A stretch of DNA of 64,000 bases from Zoogloea dura (GTDB lineage Bacteria; Pseudomonadota; Gammaproteobacteria; Burkholderiales; Rhodocyclaceae): positions 1-64,000 of the forward strand of contig NZ_JABBGA010000006.1 of the NCBI RefSeq assembly GCF_012927165.1, written 5' to 3'. The position numbers and the translations under genes were made by a program. How positions within the stretch are numbered: position 1 is the first letter of the stretch; each line of letters begins with the position of its first letter. The notes below the pieces were generated by a model. It was not told the DNA's origin. It saw only the letters and a list, made by a program, of their open reading frames with translations, and did no database searches. Positions 38,941 to 46,082 of this stretch are shown here, piece after piece.

Positions 38941-40590
38941 ATGTATCAGGTTGACGTGGGTAGGTGGTCTGACATCGGGTCGTTCTCCGAGGACTGGGAT
39001 CGGAGGGCGTGTGCCGTTTCTGCTTTCATCCCGAAGGGGATGAGGATTCTTGATGTCGGGTGTGGTCGGATGTCATTGGAGGCTTTTTGTCCAGGCAGCC
39101 ATTACTTTCCTGCTGATCTCGTGGCCCGGGACGAGAGGACCATCGTTATCGACATCAACCGCGATGGATTGCCGGAGTGTCGGCTCGATGGCGTGGATTT
39201 GGTAACCATGCTGGGTGTTGTTGAGTACGTCAGTGATTTTTCAAAGATACTCGAGGATATTGCTGCCAGCCGCCGTGCCTTGCTGTTCACTTATTGCGCA
39301 GTTGATTTCTTCCCGAAGAAGAATGCGGCGCTGCGTTACGATAGGGATGGTTGGTTTAACAGTTTCTCCATCTCGGATCTGTGTCGGATGACCGCCGATG
39401 CGGGTTTCAAGATCGTTCGATACGACGTTTTCGATTGCAGTCAGGCTGTTTTTCTGGTGGCTCCGTTGGGGTCGGAGGATAAGTTCGAGCAAGCAGCCTA
39501 TCGACTCAGGTCCCGCAGCGAGATAGTTCGGGCTATTCGTCGTTTGCGAGGAGTGCCGCGAAAAAAGCTTGTTTTGGCCGGTTTTTTCGGGCGCGGTAAC
39601 GCCGGCGATGAGGCTCTGTTGCAGTGCGTTTACGAGTCGTTTTGCGATGATTTTGATATTGCGATCGCAGTCGATGGTCACGGAGCCTATAAGGGCTTCT
39701 GGGATTGGTATCCGTACAATAAGTCCAGGATTTTTCACCAGTGCGCTACCGAGATATTCTTCCAGTCTCCATCGACGGTAGCTGGACTTATCGTCGGCGG
39801 AGGAGGGCTTCCCGTAGGGTTTTGCGCGAATCTCGTGTTCGCTGCGAAGGCCAATGGAATTCCAGTGGTGTTGGCAGGCGTTGATCTCTTTGAAGATTGC
39901 GATGAAAGCGCAACACGTGCGGTGGTGGATTATCTGAATCTATTTGATTTCTTTTCTTATCGGTCCGAGAAGCGTGAGCAAGGTGTCATCCCGCTGCTCC
40001 GGTGCGAAAATGCTCTTGGCGCCGATTGGGCCTTGCGTTTGTGCGTGGATGAGGCTGAGGATATCAATCCGGATCCACAGCGAGCTGTGCTGGTATTGAG
40101 GGAGTACCCACAGGGAGCACTGCGGGAGGATTACCTCAGTACTGTAAGAGAGGTTGTGCGCTTGGTCGAGCGGGAAGGCTACAAGGTTGTCATGGCTCCT
40201 TTTTGTCCGGAGGATGTGCGTTTTCTCGACCAACTTGGAGTTCGTAAGGAGTTTGATGTTGTCGAGCTATGGTCGAACCCCCGTCGGATGAAGCAACTGA
40301 TTGCCTGTAGCGGGTTGTTGGTGAGCATTGGTAGGCTCCACCCGATCCTCTTTGGGGTTGACTGTCCAGTGAGGATCGTGGCTGTGGCGCCGCCCGTTGT
40401 CGGCTACGAGAATGTCCTGTCAGACAAGATCATCAAGATTTGCAGGGACTTTGGGGTTCCGTTCGTGTTTGGTGTTGACCAGTTCAAGGCCGTGCTACCG
40501 AAGCTACTGCCCGTTGACAGGGAAGTGGTGCTTGCTGCCAAACTGCGGCTGGACCGCATAGTGGATAGAATTTACGACAGGTTGGTATGA
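38941..40590 (+). CDS. Methyltransferase-like domain fused to polysaccharide pyruvyl transferase domain
   Basis: 549 residues in two parts. Residues 1-185 look like a class I SAM methyltransferase (motif I RILDVGCGRMSLE at 35-47, VTMLGVVEYVSDF as the motif-IV region, then an F/Y-rich strand pair). From about 207 the sequence begins KKLVLAGFFGRGNAGDEALL, the signature of the polysaccharide pyruvyl transferase family (WcaK/CsaB-like), with GLIVGGGGLP (about 281-290) and a GT-B-like second half (VLVLREYPQG, VVMAPFCPEDV, LVSIGRLHPILFG). The enzyme may add a pyruvyl ketal or a related group and also methylate the capsule sugar. The fusion is unusual to me. No strong Shine-Dalgarno precedes the ATG, so the start is tentative. 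Confidence 0.78.
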   Translation: MYQVDVGRWSDIGSFSEDWDRRACAVSAFIPKGMRILDVGCGRMSLEAFCPGSHYFPADLVARDERTIVIDINRDGLPECRLDGVDLVTMLGVVEYVSDFSKILEDIAASRRALLFTYCAVDFFPKKNAALRYDRDGWFNSFSISDLCRMTADAGFKIVRYDVFDCSQAVFLVAPLGSEDKFEQAAYRLRSRSEIVRAIRRLRGVPRKKLVLAGFFGRGNAGDEALLQCVYESFCDDFDIAIAVDGHGAYKGFWDWYPYNKSRIFHQCATEIFFQSPSTVAGLIVGGGGLPVGFCANLVFAAKANGIPVVLAGVDLFEDCDESATRAVVDYLNLFDFFSYRSEKREQGVIPLLRCENALGADWALRLCVDEAEDINPDPQRAVLVLREYPQGALREDYLSTVREVVRLVEREGYKVVMAPFCPEDVRFLDQLGVRKEFDVVELWSNPRRMKQLIACSGLLVSIGRLHPILFGVDCPVRIVAVAPPVVGYENVLSDKIIKICRDFGVPFVFGVDQFKAVLPKLLPVDREVVLAAKLRLDRIVDRIYDRLV

Positions 40591-40681
40591 GGGGTTTCTT
40601 GCCCGGTTCTGCGATGGGGTGATATTGGGGCGTGTGATTACACCGATTGCCGTGAACGTTAAATTTCACTGATTTTTATAT

Positions 40682-41854
40682 ATGAATTCATCAAGAGTGC
40701 GTGAACTGTCGGCGTGCGTGCTGTCTGGATTTCTGGCCATTGCCGGTCTTGCGTCCTGTGCTGCAATTCCTTCGTCAGGCGCGAACAAGTATGGAGTTCG
40801 CGATGTGGTGAGCACCCCCGAGTTGCCGGTCAAGATCGTTGATGTGGACGACAAGGCTGCACGCAGGCTAATTGCCGCGAACAGTCGGCAGCGGTTTTCG
40901 GATGCGTTTGTTGAACGGCGCGAGGTGGGATACGGCGTCGGTGCGGGCGATGTAATTGAGGTGTCGGTTTGGGAGGCTCCGCCCGCCGCACTTTTCGGGG
41001 CGACAGTGATTGACCCGCGTGCAGGCGCCGCTACGGCCCGCGTGGTGACCTTTCCGGATCAAATGATCTCCCACCAGGGGACTATAAGGATCCCATTTGC
41101 AGGGGCCATTCCAGCGGCAGGGAAGTCACCTCAACAGATTGAGGCGGAGATTGCCCGTAGGCTTCAGGGCAAGGCTAACCAGCCGCAAGTCTTGGTTAGG
41201 GTTACACGGAATGCAACTTCGAATGTGACCATAGTCGGCGAGGTGAGTCAGAGCACCCGCATGCCGCTGACGGCGAAAGGTGAGCGATTGCTCGATGCCA
41301 TTGCGGCTGCGGGGGGAGTGAGGCAGCCGGTTGGAAAGATGACGGTTCAATTGACACGTGGCAGTTCCGTACACTCCATGGCCCTGGATACCATCATTCA
41401 GGATCCAAAGCAGAATATAGTTCTTTATCCTGGTGACGTGGTTACAGCGCTTTTTCAGCCCCTCAGTTTCACTGCTCTCGGGGCTACAGGGCGAAATGAA
41501 GAGGTGCAGTTTGAGGCGCAGGGGATTTCACTTGCCCAGGCTCTTGCCCGGTCAGGTGGCCTGAAGGATGAGCGTGCTGATGCAAAAGGTGTGTTCATCT
41601 TCCGGTTTGAAGATCCGAGTGTGCTGGGAGGCTCTACTGGCGATGAGGCTGTGACCCCCGATGGGAAAATTCCTGTCATTTACCGGGTTGATTTGAAGGA
41701 TCCGCGGAGTTTCTTCGTCGCGCAAGGGTTCCCCATGCAGAACAAGGATGTGGTGTATGTGTCGAATGCGCCGGCCGCAGAGTTGCAAAAATTCCTCAAT
41801 ATCCTGACTTCGGTGGTCTTTACTGCGACCGGTCTTGGGAATATCGGCCGCTAA
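40682..41854 (+). CDS. Outer-membrane polysaccharide export lipoprotein, KpsD/CtrA/BexD/Wza family
   Basis: 390 residues. A lipoprotein signal with LASC (Cys26) is followed by the polysaccharide export domain (GYGVGAGDVIEVSVWEAPPA, about 82-101; ISHQGTIRIPFAGAIPAAGK) and SLBB-like beta-grasp domains (VTIVGEVSQSTRMPL; LDAIAAAGGVRQP; ISLAQALARSGGLKD). The C-terminal MQNKDVVYVSNAPAAELQKF and the final helix are characteristic of the CtrA/BexD-type exporters paired with ABC transporters. It would complete the trans-envelope conduit with KpsE/M/T. A 91-bp gap precedes it. Confidence 0.92.
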   Translation: MNSSRVRELSACVLSGFLAIAGLASCAAIPSSGANKYGVRDVVSTPELPVKIVDVDDKAARRLIAANSRQRFSDAFVERREVGYGVGAGDVIEVSVWEAPPAALFGATVIDPRAGAATARVVTFPDQMISHQGTIRIPFAGAIPAAGKSPQQIEAEIARRLQGKANQPQVLVRVTRNATSNVTIVGEVSQSTRMPLTAKGERLLDAIAAAGGVRQPVGKMTVQLTRGSSVHSMALDTIIQDPKQNIVLYPGDVVTALFQPLSFTALGATGRNEEVQFEAQGISLAQALARSGGLKDERADAKGVFIFRFEDPSVLGGSTGDEAVTPDGKIPVIYRVDLKDPRSFFVAQGFPMQNKDVVYVSNAPAAELQKFLNILTSVVFTATGLGNIGR

Positions 41855-41910
41855 ATGCCGATGTTTTTTTTCAGGCTGGATGATTCCTGGGCGCTTGGGT
41901 TCCTCAAGGC

Positions 41911-43059
41911 ATGTTGATAGACGTGACCCGGCTGGTGGATCGCACGCTTAAGCAGCGTCTGCCTACCGGTGTTGATAGGGTAAGCCTTGAATATATTCGG
42001 CATTTTTCTCTTCAAGCGCGAGCGCTGGTACGTTTTGCTGGAAGATGGGTCGAGTTGGGGGACTTTGGCTCTGCCCTGCTTTTTGATGCATTGCTGAATG
42101 ACGTTCCGGATCGGATGGGGGTTATTCGTCGCTCGGTCGGGCGAGGATATGCATTCTCATGGCGGAGACACAGGGGGGCATTCCTTTTCAACACTGGCCA
42201 TAGCGGTCTTGATCAGCCTGTCTATGTGGAGGAAGTTCGAAGAAAGGACTTGAGGCCTTTGTTCTTCCTCCATGACTTGATACCGATATCACACCCCGAG
42301 TATTGCAGGCCCGGCGAGGCGGAGAGGCATCATCGACGGCTCGAGACGATGCTATCTGTGGGTAGAGGATTGCTGGTCAATTCCCAGGCTACTCTTGAGG
42401 AGCTCACGTCTTACGTTGCCGAACGTGATATTGATATGCCGCCCTGCAAGGTTGCGCCATTGGCTCCGGCAAGTCTGGGGCGGCCTGCATTGGAGTCGTA
42501 TATTTCTGGTCCATATTTTGTGGTGCTTGGAACCATTGAACCAAGGAAGAACCATCTGCTCTTGCTGCATGTCTGGCGCCAGTTGGTTGAGGAGATGGGG
42601 CCGGGTGCGCCAAAGCTGGTTCTTATCGGGCAGCGGGGGTGGGAGTGCGAGCAAATAGTCGACTTGCTTGAACGATGCACCTCGTTGCAAGCCGTTGTTG
42701 TTGAGCGAAGTCGTTGTGACGACTTGGAGCTCGCCAACTGGCTGGGGCATTCGCGCGCATTGCTCTTTCCATCGTTTATCGAGGGGTATGGCATGCCGCT
42801 GGTCGAGAGCTTGAGGTTGGGGGTGCCTGTGATTGCGAGCGATTTGCCGGTGTTTCGCGAGATTGTTGGAGATATTCCCGATTATCTTGATCCGGTAGAT
42901 GGACTTGGCTGGAAGCGCCACATTCTCGAGTATCTGCCGGACGATAGTGTGTCGAGACGTGCCCAGTTGCAACGCATGGCTGGTTATGCCCCGCCCGATT
43001 GGAGGCAGCATTTTTCGGTAGTTGAGAGTCTGATTGACCAAATTACTCACTCAAGTTGA
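41911..43059 (+). CDS. Glycosyltransferase family 4 (group 1)
   Basis: 382 residues with a clear GT4 C-terminal half: YFVVLGTIEPRKNHLLLLHV (about 206-225), KLVLIGQRGWE, then the nucleotide-sugar site ALLFPSFIEGYGMPLVESLRLG with the E-x7-E pair. The N-terminal half begins MLIDVTRLVDRTLKQRLPTG. It probably transfers a hexose or related sugar to the growing capsule chain at the inner face of the membrane. It lies 56 bp after the export lipoprotein gene, and the next gene overlaps its end by 26 bp. Confidence 0.87.
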   Translation: MLIDVTRLVDRTLKQRLPTGVDRVSLEYIRHFSLQARALVRFAGRWVELGDFGSALLFDALLNDVPDRMGVIRRSVGRGYAFSWRRHRGAFLFNTGHSGLDQPVYVEEVRRKDLRPLFFLHDLIPISHPEYCRPGEAERHHRRLETMLSVGRGLLVNSQATLEELTSYVAERDIDMPPCKVAPLAPASLGRPALESYISGPYFVVLGTIEPRKNHLLLLHVWRQLVEEMGPGAPKLVLIGQRGWECEQIVDLLERCTSLQAVVVERSRCDDLELANWLGHSRALLFPSFIEGYGMPLVESLRLGVPVIASDLPVFREIVGDIPDYLDPVDGLGWKRHILEYLPDDSVSRRAQLQRMAGYAPPDWRQHFSVVESLIDQITHSS

Positions 43060-44074
43060 GCAAGAGGTTTTTGCGCTACGGTTTTCGGCTTGGAAGCGCC
43101 CCTACGTGCAACTTTGTTTTCCAGGGAGGGTGCGCTTTGTCGATAGCGTCACCCAAGTACCTGCAGGAGCCAGGTTGGTTGTTTGGGGGGTTCGGGACTC
43201 CTTGGAAGGTCTTGCTCCCAATGTCCAGGTAGTTCATGTGGAGGACGGATTCCTGCGATCTGTGGGGCTTGGGGCAGATTTGGTTCGCCCGCTGTCCTGG
43301 GTGGTGGACGATTGCGGTATGTATTTTGATGCAACTCGTCCGTCGAGACTCGAGTCCATTCTTCAGAGCACTGAATTTGATGGAGTGGTGATTGATCGGG
43401 CTCGGGACTTGCGTACGAAGATTGTGGCTGCCCGGTTGAGCAAATACAACATCGCAGGGGGGGCATGGAGACGTCCGTCCGCGGGTGTGCGATGCGTCTT
43501 GGTTATAGGGCAGGTGGAGACAGATGCTTCGCTCTTTTTCGGGGCTGTCAGCGTACGGCGGAACATGGATCTGCTGAGAGCGGTCCGAGCTCAGTGCAAG
43601 GATGATTACATCATTTACAAGCCGCACCCGGATGTTGTTGCGGGGATGAGAAATGCAGGCATCGATGAGCATTCGGCACGGACCTGGTGCGATGAGGTTG
43701 TGGTCGATGTATCTATAAGCGAGATGCTGGATGCGGTTGATGAAGTGCATGTGATGACATCCCTGACTGGGTTTGAAGCTTTGCTAAGGGGTAAGCGCGT
43801 GCAATGTCATGGATTGCCCTTTTATGCAGGTTGGGGGCTGACTCATGATGTGGCGCGATGCCCGCGCAGAACACGTCGATTGACGATTGACGAGTTGGTT
43901 GCCGGATCTTTGCTTGTTTACCCGCTGTACTTTGATCGGAGTGGTGAGCGTTGTATATCAGCGGAGGATGCCTTGGGCGTCCTGCAGGCGTGGAAGGCCA
44001 CTGCGGGGGACGTTGTGCCCTGGTGGCGCTGCTTATTCAGGATCATATTGCGCCTCGTGGTTGGTGTGCGTTGA
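43034..44074 (+). CDS. KpsC-like beta-Kdo transferase, single module
   Basis: 346 residues carrying one KpsC-type module: LRFSAWKRPYVQLCFPGRVR (about 15-34), HVEDGFLRSVGLGADLVRPL, WVVDDCGMYFDATRPSRLE, a VLVIGQVETDASL segment, YIIYKPHPDVVAG and the C-terminal TSLTGFEALLRGKRV with PFYAGWGLT. E. coli KpsC carries two such modules in about 675 residues and, with KpsS, builds the poly-beta-Kdo linker on the capsule lipid. Here only one module is present, and its motifs look most like the second half. The frame opens with TTG at 43034; no better start was found, and the N-terminus already shows conserved residues. The opening lies inside the preceding glycosyltransferase gene. Confidence 0.85.
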   Translation: MTKLLTQVEQEVFALRFSAWKRPYVQLCFPGRVRFVDSVTQVPAGARLVVWGVRDSLEGLAPNVQVVHVEDGFLRSVGLGADLVRPLSWVVDDCGMYFDATRPSRLESILQSTEFDGVVIDRARDLRTKIVAARLSKYNIAGGAWRRPSAGVRCVLVIGQVETDASLFFGAVSVRRNMDLLRAVRAQCKDDYIIYKPHPDVVAGMRNAGIDEHSARTWCDEVVVDVSISEMLDAVDEVHVMTSLTGFEALLRGKRVQCHGLPFYAGWGLTHDVARCPRRTRRLTIDELVAGSLLVYPLYFDRSGERCISAEDALGVLQAWKATAGDVVPWWRCLFRIILRLVVGVR

Positions 44075-44094
44075 GTGCCGGTTGAGAGCAAACA

Positions 44095-45318
44095 GTGACG
44101 CGTCGTTTTCTGTTCTTACAGGGAGTGTGCTCGCCCTTTTTCCATCGGCTTGCCGCGAGGTTGTGCTCCGTGGGGCATGGCGTGCTGAAGGTAAACTTCA
44201 ATGCGGGTGATCTGATCTATTGGGGGGGGCAGGAGTCTGTCGCCTTTCGAGGTCAGGTGCTCGGCCTGCGCGACCACCTCGACCACCTCTATCGTCACCA
44301 CGGCATCACCGATCAGATCCTCTTTGGCGACCGTCGTCCCGTGCATCGGCCGGCGGTGGATCATGGCGAGGCTTGCGGAGTGCGGACGCATGTTTTCGAG
44401 GAGGGCTATTTCCGGCCCTTCTGGGTGACGCTGGAGCGGGAGGGGGTCAATGGCCATTCGCTGCTGCCGCGGGATCCTGACTGGTTCCGTGATGCGGGGG
44501 GGCGCCTGGCGGAGCCGGATGCGCCGGTGCATTTCCGTACGCCCTTCAGCCTGCGGGCGGCCCACGATGTGGCCTACCATGCGGCAGGCGCGCTCAATCC
44601 GGTCTTTTTTCCGGGCTATCGCTCTCATGCGCCGGTCGTGGCGCCGCTGGAGTACGCGGGCTATGCCAGGCGGTTCGTGTACCTGCGCTTCATCCGTGAG
44701 CGGGAGCGGCGGCGGGTGGCGGATCTCCTGGCGGCGGGTCGGCCATATTATTTCCTGCCGCTGCAGTTGAACAGCGATGCGCAGATTCGTGACCATTCCC
44801 GCTTTGCCCACATGGGTGAGGTCATTGAGCATGTGATGGCCTCCTTTGCCCGGCATGCGCCCTCCGGTGCCCTGCTGGTGATCAAGAATCATCCGCTTGA
44901 TGCGGGCCTCATGGATCTGGCTGGCCAGGTCCGGCACTTCGGGCGGCACTACCAGGTCGAGGATCGGACGGTCTATCTGGAGGATGGTGACCTGCATGCG
45001 CTGGTGGACCGGGCACAGGGGGTGGTCACCGTGAACAGCACCGTGGGCTTGGTGGCCCTGGAGGCGGGGCGGCCGACGCTGAGCCTGTCCGACCCCATCT
45101 ACAACCTGCCGGGCCTGACCTTCCAGGGGGGGCTGGACGAGTTCTGGCGGGACTCGGAAGGCCCCGATCGCGAACTGTTTGCCCGCTTTCGACGGGTGGT
45201 GATGCACGCTACCCAGGTGAATGGGGGGTTTTACTGCCCGAAGGGCATCGCCCTGGCGGTGGACAACAGCGCGCGGGTGCTCACCGCCGCGCGGTCGCCC
45301 CTCGAGGCCCTGCTATGA
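44095..45318 (+). CDS. kpsS: KpsS-like capsule beta-Kdo transferase
   Basis: 407 residues with many KpsS hallmarks in order: FLQGVCSPFFHRLAARL, VNFNAGDLIYW, ILFGDRRPVHRPA, HVFEEGYFRPFWVTLEREGV, LLPRDPDWFRD, LPLQLNSDAQIRDHSRF, LVIKNHPLDAG, VTVNSTVGLVALEAGRP and LPGLTFQGGLDEFW with QVNGGFYCPKG. In E. coli KpsS adds the first beta-Kdo to lysophosphatidylglycerol. GTG 44095 is the start. GC content rises abruptly near the start of this gene, compared with kpsC. Its stop overlaps the SDR start (ATGA). Confidence 0.92.
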   Translation: MTRRFLFLQGVCSPFFHRLAARLCSVGHGVLKVNFNAGDLIYWGGQESVAFRGQVLGLRDHLDHLYRHHGITDQILFGDRRPVHRPAVDHGEACGVRTHVFEEGYFRPFWVTLEREGVNGHSLLPRDPDWFRDAGGRLAEPDAPVHFRTPFSLRAAHDVAYHAAGALNPVFFPGYRSHAPVVAPLEYAGYARRFVYLRFIRERERRRVADLLAAGRPYYFLPLQLNSDAQIRDHSRFAHMGEVIEHVMASFARHAPSGALLVIKNHPLDAGLMDLAGQVRHFGRHYQVEDRTVYLEDGDLHALVDRAQGVVTVNSTVGLVALEAGRPTLSLSDPIYNLPGLTFQGGLDEFWRDSEGPDRELFARFRRVVMHATQVNGGFYCPKGIALAVDNSARVLTAARSPLEALL

Positions 45319-46082
45319 AGGCTCCGCGCACCATCCTCATCACCGGGGCGACAGGCGGCATAGGGCAGGCTCTGGCGCTGGAGTACGCGAGCCCCGGTTA
45401 CCGCCTGATCCTGCAGGGGCGTCGCAGCGGCACCCTGGCGGAGCTGGCTGCGGCCTGCGAGGCGCGGGGGGCCCGCGTGCTCACCCAGGCCCTGGACCTG
45501 CGGGATGCCCAGGCCCTGGCCCGTTGGCTGGTGCCGCTGGCCGAAGCCGAGGCCCTCGACCTGGTGATAGTGAATGCGGGTCTGAACGCCAGCATCGGCC
45601 CCGACGGCCGGGGCGAGAGTGCGGGCGAGGCGCGGGCCTTGATCGAGGTGAATCTGCTGGCGGCGATGGCGACGGTGGATGCCGTGCTGCCGGCGATGCG
45701 CCGGCGGGGCAGGGGGCAGATCGCCCTGATGAGCTCACTTGCCGCCTACTTCGGGCTGCCCGTGACCCCCACCTATTGCGCCACCAAGGCGGCGTTGAAG
45801 GCCTACGGAGAGGCGCTGCGGGGCTGGCTGGTGGCCGAGGGTGTCGAGGTGAACGTCGTCATGCCCGGCTATGTGGAGTCGCCGATGTGCGAGGCGATGC
45901 CGGGGCCGAAGCCCTTCCTGTGGTCGGCAGCGCGTGCGGCACGGGCCATCCGTCATGGGCTGGCCCGCAATCAGGCCAGGATCAGCTTTCCATTTCCATT
46001 GAATCTGGGAAGCTGGTTTCTTGCTGTGCTGCCGGCAGGGGTGTCGCAGCGGATTCTCGGTTGGCTGGGCTATGGGCGTTGA
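45315..46082 (+). CDS. Short-chain dehydrogenase/reductase, capsule-lipid linked (RkpH-like)
   Basis: 255 residues. The NAD(P)-binding motif is TGATGGIG (10-17), followed by NAG in IVNAGLNAS, Ser near 140 in LMSSLAAYFG and the catalytic pair Tyr154/Lys158 in YCATK. A hydrophobic C-terminal tail (about 225-255) could anchor it to the membrane, as in long-chain ketone reductases. Together with the PKS and oxoamine synthase at the other end of the locus it would complete a sphingoid-type route by reducing the 3-keto group. It overlaps KpsS (ATGA) upstream and the LtaS-like gene by 11 bp downstream. Reduction of a sugar precursor is the main alternative. Confidence 0.85.
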   Translation: MKAPRTILITGATGGIGQALALEYASPGYRLILQGRRSGTLAELAAACEARGARVLTQALDLRDAQALARWLVPLAEAEALDLVIVNAGLNASIGPDGRGESAGEARALIEVNLLAAMATVDAVLPAMRRRGRGQIALMSSLAAYFGLPVTPTYCATKAALKAYGEALRGWLVAEGVEVNVVMPGYVESPMCEAMPGPKPFLWSAARAARAIRHGLARNQARISFPFPLNLGSWFLAVLPAGVSQRILGWLGYGR

